A DNA stretch of 64,000 nucleotides. Origin: Poecilobothrus nobilitatus (Eukaryota; Arthropoda; Insecta; Diptera; Dolichopodidae). Shown one piece after another: positions 50,001 through 62,399 of this stretch. The stretch is from positions 77,314,416 through 77,378,415 of the forward strand of contig OX352774.1 of assembly GCA_947095535.1 (NCBI GenBank), in the 5' to 3' direction. The first letter of the stretch is position 1, and each line of letters starts with the position of its first letter. The position numbers and the translations under genes are program-made. Under the pieces are notes generated by a model. The model was not told the DNA's origin. It made no database searches and saw nothing but the letters and a program-made list of their open reading frames with translations.

Positions 50001-53000
50001 CGCTTGACCAACAACAAGTATCGTTATCTGCCAAACGAACACACAACAATTGTTCTTTATCAGATCTTGGCCAATGAAATGGAAAATTACATCCTGGTAC
50101 TGCATCAATAATTGCAGCATGAAAATTGGGATCAATCTGGATAATAAAAAAATTAATAATTACTATTATAAAAATTAAGAACTTACAGCATCATCAATTG
50201 AGCACTTCTGGGCAAATTGCAATTTATGTGAACTTCGATTGTAAAGTTGAAAACGAGGAGAAAATGTCACAACACTAGTCCTAGAATATCGTCCTCTACC
50301 TCTCCTGACTTCAACACCTATAACAAACGTTTCATTTGTGTAAGAAGCTTTTAATTGCCTATGGATCATTTCCTTATGCAAACTCAAACCTTGACACCAC
50401 TAGTATAAAAAAAAACGATTGATTTAATTGTGATAAACTTTGTTTTTTTAAACATACCGGTGCATTTTCACCATAACGATTGCCTAATCGTATTTGTAAG
50501 GCGGGTGAAGCATCAGTGTCTGAAAAAGAAAACATCAAGGGCGAAACAACTCTTGCTGTTTCATGCTCTTCGAATTGTCCAGATGCAGGATGACCAGCAC
50601 CTTCTTGACGAAAAACTAATGGTAAACCAGTCTTATTTACTAACCAAAATGGAGCACTTATAAATATTTCTATTCCATTTCCTTTATTTGAACATATGGA
50701 AGTGCACAAATGTAAGTCCCGATTATTTATGTCCATTAGTCGTAGTTTAGGTTCAACAGTTCCTAAATGTCCTGGTGGTATTAATAATTGTCCTGATACT
50801 TTATATCCATCTAAACTTATATTAAGTTGAATTGGTTCATGTAGACTTATTTCCTGTATATTAGCTTTTTGGGATGGTTGTAATCGTCCTTGAATATTTG
50901 AAATTTTGTACAAAAGATCACAACACAATAGATTGTAAATACGCAATGGTGGTAATAACTTAATGGTATGACCTGGTAAACTAATTATACCGTCTTTTTG
51001 TGGGTAACCATCACGGCGAGTTGCTACAACAATATTATAAAATTTATCTCGATTTCCCTTACAAATTCTTTGTTCCTGTGAAATTTCTTCTTGAGTATCT
51101 CTCCAATTGATACTTCTATCACAAAATTGAAAATATTTGCCAGCACTGCTACCATTATTTATCGAGCTACGTTTAGATTGCGAGTTCCATACCTCATTCC
51201 CATTGTGTTGGTTAATATTTTGTGAAGTATAGGTAGAGGAAACATTATCAATGGACGGTGACATAACAAAATTACCATTTTTTTCATCAATTGCGTTAAT
51301 TAAATTATAAATGGGTTTGAAATAAAAAGATGCATTTGCATGGCTCAAGGGAACATTAAACATTTCGTTTGGATTAATTAATGCAGTTTTAGCTTGTGGC
51401 CAGTCTGGAATTCCCATATAATGAAAAGGGTGATCTAATTTTAACATTATTGTATCTTCCAATTTGTTGTACACTTTTAAAGAAGAGCGAACTGCAATAA
51501 AATAGAAAAAAATATTATTTTAAATTTAATTATACAACATTTTAAAAATTATATACCAGTAATCATTTTCTGAGCAGAACCTTCAAGAGTTACAGCAAAA
51601 ACAATTCTACTTTTTGGCATTTCAGGAAATTCACTGGATTCACGACGAGCTTGTCTAAAAAATATTCCGACACGATCTATAGATACAGGACCAACTTTAG
51701 TCCAACCGTCTACATGTACTTGAATTTGATGTAGATTTGATTTATGGGAATCCATATGGCGAAGTTTATTTTGGGGTCCAAATGAAAATGGAATTATTTC
51801 ATTGGGGTCAGCTGTAATCCATTGACTTTCCCTTTCATCTAAACATGAAATTTCAGTCCTAGTTATACCACCTGGTTGAGTTAATAAAACTTTGAAACGA
51901 AGCGCTGCTCCTGTTGAGTTTTTTAATGAAAAAGGTACAAATGGTGTACGCCTACGATAACCTGTTGGGCTCATATTAAGACCATGTGCATCTTTGGCCA
52001 ATGATGCGGAAGAATATGTTTGTGTAAAACCTTCATAATAATCTTGAGTCCAATTATTTCGAACTAATTGCCAAAGCTCAATTAAAGTTGTCGTAGCATT
52101 AAATTTTAGAAGTTTTTCACTATTTATATTTAAATTAAGTCTACTTGATTCTGCTGTATGTCTACCCTTACTATAATTCCAATCAGCAGAACATTCCCAT
52201 GGTTCTATAATTGGTTCCCAGCCACTTAAATGACGATTGTAGTAATCACTTGCAATTATAGCATTTAAATGCCCCTGACAAAAGCCTGTTGTCAAACCGT
52301 AATATGTTGCATATTGTGGCGAAAACATATATTTATTTAATTCTTGCTTAAAATTTAATTGTGATAAAGAAAGTTCGAGAAGTGGAACATCAGCATCTTT
52401 ACAATCATCAATAACAAAAATCGATATGCATTGTGCATTTATTAACACAGAATTTATTTCAAGATTTGATTTTTCTCCACTATTTCCAATTTCTAAATTA
52501 TTTTTTTGAGATTTATTAGCTGTTGGAAAACGGTTCTGTAATAGCCAAAGGGCAGCGTCATTTAATTGATTACTACATAGCTCTAGAGCAGTAATGCAAT
52601 CTTGTTTTTCAAAGCCTAATGTTTGAAGTTTTTCAACCATTTTATCTTTCCAAAATATTTCATGATTATTGCCTGAATGTTCTGAAAATTGCTGAATATC
52701 CATAACTTTAGCAGCAGCATTTTGTTGTATTTGTGCTTTTCGTGTTTGTTTAGGCAGTGATTGAAACATTCTTGTAAACATTTTTACATCATGATAAGAT
52801 AAACGTATACAAAATTGTTTTTGCATTTGCACCTCAATTTGTTGATTTTTTAAATCTATATTAACTGTTATCGGATCAATAATTGAAAGAGCAGTTTCAT
52901 CTTCATAACCTAATACACAACTGAATACTTCTAAATGATTCAAATTAACAGACATTGGTTTAATATTATCTTGTGATTTATACGAAACTACAGTTGTACT

Positions 53001-56000
53001 TTTTAATATAACAGCGTTAGTGTCTAATTGATCAGTTTTTTCAACTAAAACTAATTCAGAATCTGTTATATTTAAGATTAATTCAAAGGGAGTGGCTTTA
53101 TCAATATTATTACTGGAAGATAATTGATTTTCATCGAAATTATTTAATTTATTTTGTATGTTTTTCATTTCTGATGGTGGTGGATCTGCTGACTGACTTA
53201 TATAATCTTTAATATTTTCAATCCAATCTATTATTGCCATTAAACGCATATTATTTAATAAAATTGTAAATTTTGAATGATCATTTCGTTTACGACTATG
53301 GATTTCTGCTTGAACAATATCTGAATCAAACCCCATTCTAATTGGTTGTAATATATTGATAAAAACATTTTTTGGTCCCATTGGTTCATTATATGGTTCT
53401 TTTATTTGTTCATTAAAACGTGAGTCGGTTACTAAAATTTCTTGTGATACTAAATCAACATCCTGGGATCCATCACTATAACAGTCAATTTTTAAACATG
53501 ATTTAATAAAATTTATGCAAGCTAGTGATTCATCGTGAGTGTTATTGTCTTGTTTTTGCGATAATGATAGTTCATTGATTGAATCATATTGTGATTCACT
53601 ATTAAATTGTGTAAAATCACTTATATTATCTCTAACAATTCCAGTAGTAAATTCATATGGCGACCAATTTAACATAACTAAAACATCTTCTAAATCTAAA
53701 TTTATTGACAAATTTGTCCATATTAGCTTATCAGGAAGTTGTGATTGTTTATCAATTCCTTCATTTAAATTCAAATTAATTCTAGATTCAGCTAAACTAA
53801 ATGAATTTGTGCACATATAAATATCATCTATTGATTCACCTAAATTGTATGCTAAAAATCCCCTTACTAATTTATATTGCTCTAAATCTAAAACACATTC
53901 AACACGAGATAAAATTCCTTGAACACTAACATCTGGACAATTATGACTTTTCCATATATCCATATTTCGTTCTATTTGCAACTTAAGATGACATTTTTCT
54001 TTAAGTAAGCTTTTACTTTGTTTTGTTATCCAATAACTTCCCATATCTAAGCATATTTCAGTTTTTTTACTGTTATCCAAATCATTTATATGTTTATATA
54101 TATCATCAGGTGTTGTAAATTTTTTACATATTCTGTCTCCCGTAAATAAATTTGTATTTAATAAATCAACTTGCATGACATCTAAAATCTCATCATGCGT
54201 TGCACTTATGTCACTTTTTTTACTTATAATATCTTTTTCGCTGGCTAATCGAAAACTATTTTTCAAAGAGAATTCACCTAAATCCGCAACAATTAATTGG
54301 TTGGAATCGAAACTTAATGGAAGTATTATTATTGGGGAACCAGCATTTATTTCCAAACCCAATTGAGTTGGGCGTTGATGATGTAAAGACATTTTAGTTT
54401 CAGTTGATTTGATTTTTTTCATTACCGTCTAAAAAAATTGTAAGAATAAAGAATATATAAATTAATAAAATTAAAAATTTGTTTTACCGTCTGTAATTGC
54501 AAAAATTCTTTAATAAACTCTTGAATTTCCATTATGAAACGTTTTGTGTGAACATATCGAACCGATGACATTGTAATATTTAGTCTAGCATCTTTATTTA
54601 ATGTTCTTTGATTATGTTTTTCTCCATCCCTTATTAAGAATATTTAATATAATTTTTTGAATTTTTCAAATTATTTCAAATTTTACCGTTTGTATATAAA
54701 ATTTAAAGCTTCAGATCCGCTTGTAAGAAATCTTTCTTTGTATACTTTTCCGTAAGGTGTTAAATCATATAATGATACTGAACCTAATCTTCCTTCAACA
54801 ACTTTATTTTGACAAGATTTAGCTACTATGAAAAATGCATTAGATACATTAGCTTTAGCCAAATCCGCATCATTTCTAACCAAAGTTAAGTTCAATGAAC
54901 GAACTGTAATTTCAAGTTCTGAGTTCCCTTTTACAATTTCTAAAAAATACAAAATAACGAATATTGAAATAAAATAAGATGTATAAGATAAAAAAATATT
55001 TGAGAAACCTTTAGCAATAGGTTCTTCTTCTTCGTCATCATTTTTATATCCATCACTTTCATCATCTGAAAATAAACCGAAAAAATCTAAAAGTAAGAAC
55101 CATCTTTCAACGGATATCACTAAACTCAAACAATTAAATGCAATGGAACTAGTTTGCATCATTGATTTATAACGAGTTTGAAACTGTGAACAATTTGGAT
55201 CAATTATTAAAGATGAGTAAATAACTAAATTTTCTTCAATTTCTTTAGGTTGTGGAGATGGAGGTGGTGTTTCTGGACATAAATTATTTGAAAATGGTTG
55301 TACATTTAATCGACTGGGACGTCGTTGTTGTTGGTGATGATGTAGGTATCCACATGTTAAATTATTATTGTAACGATTAGTAGAATATTTTTCAAATCCA
55401 GCTTGTAATTCTAAATTCTCGGGTAAAGATCCAGTAATTGAAGTATCATCAACCATTTGTAATTTAACTAAATCTGGACATGAACATGAAAGACCAGCAC
55501 CCAGACCACATTCTTCAGAGTTCTGTGAAGAATTTTGCTTTGACGAAATAACCATTTGACGATATTTTGAATCAATCGGGCACAACAAATCTTCCATAAG
55601 AATGGAACGTAGTGATACTTGTAAATTTGTTTCATATTCATTAATTTTCTGATATTGAACTGAAAATTCACGGAATGTTATTTCTATTAATGGATTATCA
55701 TGTTCATTTTTTAATCGAATTACGAATATAGGTAAAGTAAAAGATATTCGTGGTAATAATATTGTCTCATTCATTTTGTATGTTGTCTTAGCAAATGAAA
55801 ATTTTTCATTTAATCGTTGACTATCTAATTCAAAAGGAGATGATGAGTTTTCTAGAGTAGTTGTTACTGATATTTGCTCTTTTCTTGAAGACGAAACTAC
55901 TGTTGGTGGTCTAACTAAATCTGAAGGAACTTTAAATAGATTATCTATTGTTTCTAAAACTTGTTCATATTGCTTTCTCGATAATGAAATTTGTAAAGTT

Positions 56001-59000
56001 TGAGTTACACTTGCTTCAATATATATACTGTTACTTTCAACTGGATTTATATTACTAAATAAATCATTACCACCAGAATATTTAATAATTTCTAAACGTA
56101 TTGCAGTGTCATGAAGTATTGCCACTGCGTCTGATTGGCATGAATAAAATTCCTCTGCTCTTGGTAAAGCCGATAAACGAAATCCTTTGCGTTTTGATGT
56201 ATCCAAAGAAAACAAATTAACATTTTTAACATCAACCAAATAAAATTCTTTAGTGGCTTTTAAATTATTATTATCAAGAAATTCAGTAGAACTGCGGGTC
56301 TCTGTTATCTCATCTTCATCAATTGTAAAAATTTCTGGATCATCAAAGGATTTGTTAAAATTATTAACACCAGGTGTAGAAGCTACGTTAACATCTTGTT
56401 GGTAATTGCTTACAATAATTTTTCCTAAATGTGCAACTAAAACCTGAGAGCTACAACTAGAACGTGGAACAACTAAAACAGGAGTTTCTAACAGAATATC
56501 CAATTTAATTGTGACCTTTTTTAAATTTTTAATATGTTTCATTTTTTTGGGACTATCAAATTTACGCGATGAAAATTTCTCTTGTTGTGGTAAATTAATA
56601 TTAGATATTAAAATATGTGCTGTATTTTCGTCTGATTGGTCAATTGGTTGAACTAATCCATATGCCATGTCAGTTGCTTTTTCACGAATTGATTTTGCAA
56701 AAACCTTCAAATAATGTTTAAATTCAGTAGCACACCAATTTAGTTCCTGCACAAATCGCGCACAATGAGTATACCAAACAGATGCCATTCGAATTTGTAT
56801 ATTTACGGTAGCAGTAATATCACGAGTTATCTTAAACGAAAGAGCTTGTCGTTGTGCTACTGATTTATCTTTAAGTTGATGACCATTATAATTTGTAGAA
56901 CCATAAATTTCTTGAGTAAGAGAACTTAATAAATCTTGATGAGAGAGTCCTGGTGGAGGTTCTGTGAGAGGGTCTTTTCCAACAGATACAATACGTTGAT
57001 GATTAATACCTTCTGGTGTCAGATCTAAAATTTGTAAACCGCCCAATGAACCTTCGACTTTTATCTGAGATCCAGATTGAAAAACTGCATGAATTTTTGC
57101 TTCGCTTAATGTAAATGTACCGACTTTTCGACCAACCAAAAATGAATCACGCATCAAAGCTCGAAGAACAAGAACATTTAACCGGTTAAAGTCAAATGTA
57201 ATTTCAGTTCGAACTATTTCGTTAACTGTTGAACCAATATTGCCGGATGTTAATGTATCCTGTTTTTGAATAAGTGCAGGTTTAGATAGATTTTGAATTA
57301 AAGGTTTTACTGGTTGTGATTTTCTTGAAGGAAAAACTCGATTAACAAAACCCAATAATTCAACTATAGTTTCTTGATTTGCTAAAATAAAACAAAAATC
57401 AATTTATTTATTCATGTATTATAAAGCGTCAATAATAATTATTATAAATTAGTATTATAATTTACCTATTATGTCTAAATTGTTGAAATTTATATTAGCT
57501 ATTCTAAGTGTTTCTGAACTTTTAGGATCCGGTTGTATAAAATTTACTTCCATTGTAATTAAGGCATCTAAATCATCAATATGAGACCAAGAAGCAGAAT
57601 AAGCTATTTAGTTTTTAATATGAAAGTTTTTTTTTATTAAACCAAATAAATAACCAAGCATATGCCAACAAAATAAGAATTTTTTTAAATAAAAATAATA
57701 TAAAAACCAAAATGTGAAGAATATTGTGATGTAACACAGTAATGTTCGTGGAATTAAAATTAAAATCATGAAATAAAAAAAAAATAAAATATTATCAATT
57801 CGTATCAGATAAGTTAGTTTATAACAAAATAAAAAACAACAAAGGGTTTTTTGTAAGATATGTATAAAAAAAATACCTCGCTGTAAAGAACTAATAGCTT
57901 TTGTGATAGTCTGTGGACTTGTTGGTCTTCGATCTGTATGTGGATCTGGTGAACCTGGCGACATGGGAGAACATGGTTCACTTTGTCTTAAACTTCCTGA
58001 TACACTATCCATACTATAACATTTAAATAAAATTTTTAATAAATAAACAAATAAAGAAAATGGTATTTCCAATACCCAACATGACGATGACTTGCAATTA
58101 AAAGTTCAAAATCTTGACCGAATGATTGTATTGCATCAACTAGAAGTAACCCATGAACAGATAACGATAAATTTGTTTCCTTTTCAGCGAATTTACTTAA
58201 GGCAGCTCTAACACCAGTTACTTGTAATTCGGCAACACTTCTACCGCGCGATTGAACTTCTAATGACAATTGATCAATAACAAATTGAATAACTATCAAA
58301 CTTGATTGTTCTTGTAAATTTTTATCATTTTCAAAATCAAAACTGGCGTCAATGGTGTCAAATAAATTTTCATCCAAGCACATGTCAGTCATAACTTCCG
58401 TTGATTTTTGTGTAAGCAATATATTACTTGATTCACTATTAATAATATTTAAGATTTCAGACAAAGCCGAAATTTTTTGTTCGCTCACATGAGCTACAAG
58501 TTTTGGAAGTGAACCAAATAATGTTAGAGATGGATATTCTGGGTCAATGGTATTAACAACACGACGTTCTAATTGAATTGAAATACTAAAACGGTCTAGA
58601 ACATGTAATGCAGATGAACTTTTTGTACTAGCAAAATTCCATCGTTCTTTGCTTTTACAAACTAAAACTTGTAAATCTGTTAAATCAATAATGTATTTGT
58701 CATAAATTTTATCATGAAAAGCATTTTCTAATCCTGTATTTTCATTTATAACAACATCATTATCAATTTCAATATTAGAGCATACGGTTGGGGAATCTGA
58801 AGGACTTTTTTCAGAACCAGGCGGCGTTGAACATGGTGTCATAAAAGCATCTTCATCTTCACTTTCTTTTTGATTATATTTAACATTTGCATTTGGTGAA
58901 TTTATTTGATCATCATTTTGATTGTTATAATTTCTTTTCGATTGACGTATTTTGTCTTTGGTAGCATTTTTTAATAGTTTAAAATGACCAAAATCCACAA

Positions 59001-61286
59001 TTACAATAGTAGTATTTTTGTTACAAAAATTTTCTATAAACAAAATTTGGGGAGCTGCTATATCTATTTCTAATGACCAGAATTTACGTTGACCCTAAAA
59101 TATATGTAAATTAAATGTTATTTTATTCTTATTTTTTTTATTTTTTTTTTCTTACCAAATCTCCTTCTAACATACTTTTCCAGTTTTTAATTAATTTCAT
59201 TTTTGTACTATATTTGATTTGTTCCAATTTCTGTTTGGTATTTGCAGTTTGTAACGGATTCATAAAGAATTCAGTTAACCATTTAACAGCACCAACATTA
59301 TAAACAATATCTAAAGATTTTGTTTTAACAGCCAATCTATAATCAGTATTGTAAACTAATGGTTTCCTTTCATATTGCAATTGAAACCATGGTTCATCCG
59401 TAACATCATTATTCGTATTGGATGAAAACTGTGTTTGAAATTCTTTTTTCATTGAAGTTCTTTGGGATTGATAGCGGGCAAATACTGGAACATTATCTTC
59501 TTTATTTTGTGGTTTAATTAATTCTGGAAATACTGAATTTTTTGTAAGTAAATCGCGTACACAAACTGAACCCATAGATAATTCAACTAAATGAGAATTT
59601 GATCTAGGTCGTGTTTCAAAACCTAATTTTAAATTATCAAAATTCATTTCCATCATTGTTACATAATTAGCACTTTGTAAATCTTCACTACATATGTTCA
59701 ACTGCCCACTTATTAATACAAAATTAAATTTACCAAAAACGGCATCCCGTTTTAATATAGAATTACTATCAATTGGATTGTTTTCTTCCAAAGCGTTCAA
59801 AATATCATCTTCTATATTCATTTCTTCGTTAATTGATGATACATCGGAATTTAAATTAGTTGGTGATGTTGCAGCTGAATTTCCATTTGTATTATTACTA
59901 CCAGAACCGTACCAACCCCACCACATGGGAAACCATTGAAATAACATACTACTTTGTTTATTTGCTGCTTGTACTTCTTTTCCATTAGTTGACGAGGTAC
60001 AAAAGAAACAAATTTCTCGTAAAAGTTTTAATTCGTCTAATTTTCGAATTTTTTCAATTTCATTTTTAAATTGTTTGTCTTCTGTAGACAAATTTTCATT
60101 TGGATTTACAACTAATCTTGTATAAATTTTGATATAACGTAAATTTTCACCACACTTTTTAAATTTATCTTGTAAACTTTCATATTCAAAACCATGACAT
60201 TTAGCTGCATATAGCCACCATTTTTTAGGATTTTCTTTGACTGAACACGACGGACGTAGTATACGATATGTATTTAACTTTCCTATCGTTTCCAGGCCTC
60301 TTAAACTCTCAATCAATTGTGTATATTGAAACTAAAATTTAAAAACTCTTTAAATATTGCATTTAAAATATTTATATATCTTTATGTTTATAAATATATA
60401 TATATATACTTACATCAGTTAATGATAAATGAATTTGATTAACCATAACTTCACAAGATAATCTTGGTCTACTTCGCGTTCTTAAAGGTGTTTCGCTTCT
60501 ATCTTGCTTAAAGTGAGCCTTAGCACTAATTGGTTGGATAATATATCTATGAGTCTTATCATGACAAGCTATTTGAACAGCAGTCTATTAAATTTAAAAT
60601 ATTAACATATTACACATTTATAATACATATATTAAAAGCATTTAATATTTATGTCCTTACAGGTAAATCACTTGCTTCACAATCACTAAATGTTGTATCA
60701 TTTGTTAATCGATCCCAATAAAATGCAAATGATTGTAATTCAACTAATTTAAATGAAGCAACATTTTGACTCCATGCTGAATTAAAACCTGGATTCCAAT
60801 TTGTGTCACAACTTTGTGCAGATAATGAATTTATTGTAATACCACATGCGAAACGAAAATTTGGTATTGAAATTGAATCTTCATAACGTATATGAACATC
60901 CTTAATTTTTAATTGTAAATTTTCAATAATATTTGTTGCTAATCCACTTCCGAAATTTAACCAACCAGAATAAGAACTGGCATAATAACTATTTTCAAAA
61001 TTAGCTTCCCTTTGTGCACGAAATTTTGCTTCAACATCATCTAATCTAGATAATTTATACTCTAGTTCATATTGTTTTTCTTTTTCATCATCCCAGTCTT
61101 CTAAATTTTTTGGTCCAATAACAATATAAAGACGTTCAATTATTATACACCATGGTGCTGAACGAAAAGCTCTAACTGGTACTTGAAGTTTAATTTTACC
61201 AACACAACCACTTAAAATTTGTAATGGTAATCCTAAACCACCAAGAGCATTTTTACGTAATGGTACATTTTCTAATTCAACTTCAC
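46971..61286 (-). CDS. Vps13D: Vps13D, bridge-like lipid-transfer protein (first short exon not found)
   Basis: Sixteen exons on the minus strand: 61286-60661, 60584-60414, 60331-59156, 59094-58076, 58013-57877, 57603-57466, 57381-55009, 54939-54687, 54629-54488, 54428-51557, 51491-50458, 50399-50187, 50136-49243, 49183-48845, 48777-47140, 47036-46971. All junction phases agree, giving 4,362 residues plus a missing N-terminal exon of roughly 35 codons; human VPS13D has about 4,390. VPS13 proteins form a hydrophobic groove that moves lipids between membranes at contact sites. Features that mark the D type: a UBA domain, a ricin-type beta-trefoil before the C-terminal region, and an N-terminus like that of VPS13D (VELEN-PL, NDEKEK-like). 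VPS13D is needed for mitochondrial size control and clearance and links the ER to mitochondria and peroxisomes. The VAB (adaptor-binding) and ATG2_C/PH-like C-terminal regions are present. Confidence 0.95.
47140..48777 (-). CDS. Vps13D: Vps13D exon, C-terminal groove, ATG2_C helices and PH-like domain
   Basis: 546 codons from IKINLIKGLGISLVSRHPNE. The conserved VPS13 C-terminal block VDFLGNPLGFANDLSEGVSG is followed by amphipathic helices (ATG2_C-like, membrane-binding) and a PH-like domain (LRLLVSTEYVRIFSRTEEET, YYVEISSNV). Ends with KASRH at donor GTAAAT. Confidence 0.95.
48845..49183 (-). CDS. Vps13D: Vps13D exon
   Basis: 113 codons from VRNGMFGLRSGSDAVLGHIE to LIEDYN, including LKVTMRMDGPIKTIQIRDV. 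It links the trefoil to the C-terminal lipid-transfer region. Phase 0 both sides. Confidence 0.92.
49243..50136 (-). CDS. Vps13D: Vps13D exon, end of VAB and ricin-type beta-trefoil
   Basis: 298 codons. The second half resembles a ricin-B-like fold: GCQHLVLGVRDKKVVLMRKC, SQLWLMNSNEQ, LVLDLERAPNPND and TQTWKFINNRLMC, with repeated Q-x-W type positions. This domain is a marker of VPS13D. Ends MCVQ at GTAAAG. Confidence 0.93.
50187..50399 (-). CDS. Vps13D: Vps13D exon, VAB domain
   Basis: 71 codons, WCQGLSLHKEMIHRQLKASY to QKCSIDDA, with the VAB-like strand VVTFSPRFQLYNRSSHKLQF. Phase 0 both sides. Confidence 0.92.
50458..51491 (-). CDS. Vps13D: Vps13D exon, VAB domain
   Basis: VAB repeats: LPPLRIYNLLCCDLLYKI, then PFWLVNKTGLPLVFRQEG and ALQIRLGNRYGENAP. 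In VPS13 proteins this region recruits the protein to particular organelles by binding adaptor peptides. Donor GTATGT, phase 0. Confidence 0.93.
51557..54428 (-). CDS. Vps13D: Vps13D largest exon, with UBA domain and start of VAB
   Basis: 957 codons. The UBA domain lies at about 52528-52667 (VEKLQTLGFEKQDCITALEL to NDAALWLLQN), with the LGF loop and the C-terminal LL that bind ubiquitin. It is followed by more groove sequence and then RRRTPFVPFSLKNSTGAALR, the start of the VAB (SHR-BD) adaptor-binding region. Ends in phase 1 at donor GTATAT. Confidence 0.95.
54488..54629 (-). CDS. Vps13D: Vps13D exon, small
   Basis: Codes DGEKHNQRTLNKDARLNITM, SVRYVHTKRFIMEIQEFIKE and FLQLQT, the end of a VPS13 repeat unit. 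Placed by joining the neighbouring frames; donor GTAAAA, phase 0. Confidence 0.85.
54687..54939 (-). CDS. Vps13D: Vps13D exon, groove
   Basis: Codes EIVKGNSELEITVRSLNLTL, VEGRLGSVSLYDLTPYGKVY and ERFLTSGSEALNFIYKR, a clear VPS13 repeat unit. Phase 2 on exit, donor GTAAAA. Confidence 0.92.
54940..55008 (-). other. Vps13D: 69-nt Vps13D intron, in frame and stop-free, weak donor
   Basis: Donor GTTTCT, acceptor TTTTTTAG. Splicing gives PIAKEIVKGNSELEITV, as expected for VPS13D. Retention would keep the frame and add 23 mostly hydrophobic residues, enough to look like a membrane segment. Confidence 0.8.
55009..57381 (-). CDS. Vps13D: Vps13D large exon, middle of the groove
   Basis: 791 codons from ANQETIVELLGFVNRVFP to DEEEEPIAK. 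Repeating-beta-groove type sequence (for example ITFDFNRLNVLVLRALMRDS and VTIKLDILLETPVLVVP) alternates with low-complexity linkers, including a proline-rich ETPPPSPQPKE. Its donor is GTTTCT, unusually weak. Confidence 0.92.
57466..57603 (-). CDS. Vps13D: Vps13D exon, small
   Basis: 46 codons, YSASWSHIDDLDALITMEV to FNNLDII. It is flanked by an AAATAG acceptor with a poor pyrimidine tract and a GTAAAT donor. Too short to show as a long frame, but the phases match on both sides. Confidence 0.85.
57877..58013 (-). CDS. Vps13D: Vps13D exon, Ser/Pro-rich linker
   Basis: Codes MDSVSGSLRQSEPCSPMSP and PHTDRRPTSPQTITKAISSL, a linker likely to be phosphorylated. An open frame runs into both flanking introns, but the phase-2 and phase-1 junctions fix the borders. 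Confidence 0.88.
58076..59094 (-). CDS. Vps13D: Vps13D exon with phospho-FFAT-like motif
   Basis: Begins GQRKFWSLEIDIAAPQILF, continuing the groove. An acidic, unstructured insert holds ESEDEDAFMTPCSTPPGS, which fits a phospho-FFAT motif (acidic tract, Phe at position 2, Thr at position 4). It ends HRHVG, with GTATTG as donor; the split glycine is completed in the next exon, matching other insect VPS13D proteins. Confidence 0.92.
59156..60331 (-). CDS. Vps13D: Vps13D exon, N-terminal groove
   Basis: 392 codons. Carries FQYTQLIESLRG, PKKWWLYAAKCH, a helical stretch LSTEDKQFKNEIEKIRKLDE and FNFVLISGQLNICSEDL, in the order expected for VPS13 N-terminal regions. Phase 0 both sides. Confidence 0.92.
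60414..60584 (-). CDS. Vps13D: Vps13D exon, N-terminal groove
   Basis: 57 codons from TAVQIACHDKTHRYIIQP to VNQIHLSLTD, continuing the N-terminal VPS13 region. Bounded by AATAG and GTAAGT, phase 0 both sides. Confidence 0.88.
60661..61286 (-). CDS. Vps13D: Vps13D exon: chorein N-terminal region
   Basis: Starts two bases into a codon with EVELENVPLRKNALGGLGLP, the second half of the chorein_N motif; the missing exon should carry the usual first 34-35 residues. Continues with VRAFRSAPWCIIIERLYIVIG and IKDVHIRYEDS, typical of the lipid-groove N-terminus. Donor GTAAGG, phase 0. Confidence 0.9.
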
Positions 61287-62399
61287 CTAAAAAAATTATA
61301 TTAAAAGCATTATTAATAATTTATAACGATAGTATAACTGATAACTACTGATAACAATCAATCAATTAACTTTTAATATGATCATATCAGTCAATTGGTA
61401 CAAAATTTAAATGAGTATTGTATGATAAAAAAAAAACCCGAAAGTATAATTATATCTAAAACTGAAAATAAAATTTTTTAATTGAATTAAAATTTCGAAT
61501 TAAAAAAGTTCAATTAAGTACTTAAGTACCTAAAAATATTAAGAACTAACACTTAATGCCAAACTGTAAATGAGCATGAACGAAAACAGTGGTTCAGTAG
61601 TATTTGAATAATAACCGTAATCTGCATGCTTTTAAGTACATTGCGAGATCTTATACATATACTTCTCGTAATGTCTAACCGATAATAAGTTTTTAGTAAT
61701 TATTTTAATAAATTAACATAACTAAGTATCTTATTATTTAATATCATTAATATCATTTAAGTAATAACATACTAGCACTTTTATACAATTATTTAGCAAT
61801 TAGTATGAAAGCTCTCTAAATGAACGCTTTTATTCAGACGAAAGATCTCGGGTTCAAACCTCAGTCCGATCAAAATATTATGTAAAATATAAAAATATAA
61901 TATAAACAAAATAGGTATATATAATATAATTATAATTTATTGCTAGTAGGTACTGCAACTACACCTGAAAAGGAAAGGTTGATTTATTTTCTGTATATGG
62001 TGGGGAAATCTAAATACCTTAATAAATAAAATATACTTAATAACCGGCGAATCACACTAGAATACAATTACTTACTTATTTAATTTTTTTTTTTTAATGT
62101 ATTCATATTTTGTTTCTTTAATTTAATAAAACTACAAAAAAAAATTATTTTTCTCTAAACACCCTGTACCTAAATATTTATATATTATGTATACATATAA
62201 ATAATGTTTTAAAGTATATTCTGCAGTTCAGTAATCAACGGTTTAGTGAGATTAATGATTACAGAAACTAAAGTCTAGTCAAATACGAATAACAATGACT
62301 TAGTGGTTGCCGTTAGCTTTTTATAGGACTGGCAAGGAAAAAAACCTTATAAGTATGAGTGTAAAGAAAAAAAAAGTATTCTATGTACTTATTATTTAA
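61287..62399. other. Intron 1 or upstream region of Vps13D
   Basis: AT-rich DNA. The missing first coding exon of Vps13D should lie upstream of 61286 on the minus strand, here or beyond the window; I could not find it. Confidence 0.5.
61795..61872 (+). repeat. tRNA-like fragment with B box
   Basis: GGGTTCAAACC is a good pol III B box, preceded by a weak A-box-like TAGCAATTAGTATG about 50 bp upstream. No cloverleaf forms. Probably another old SINE piece. Confidence 0.35.
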
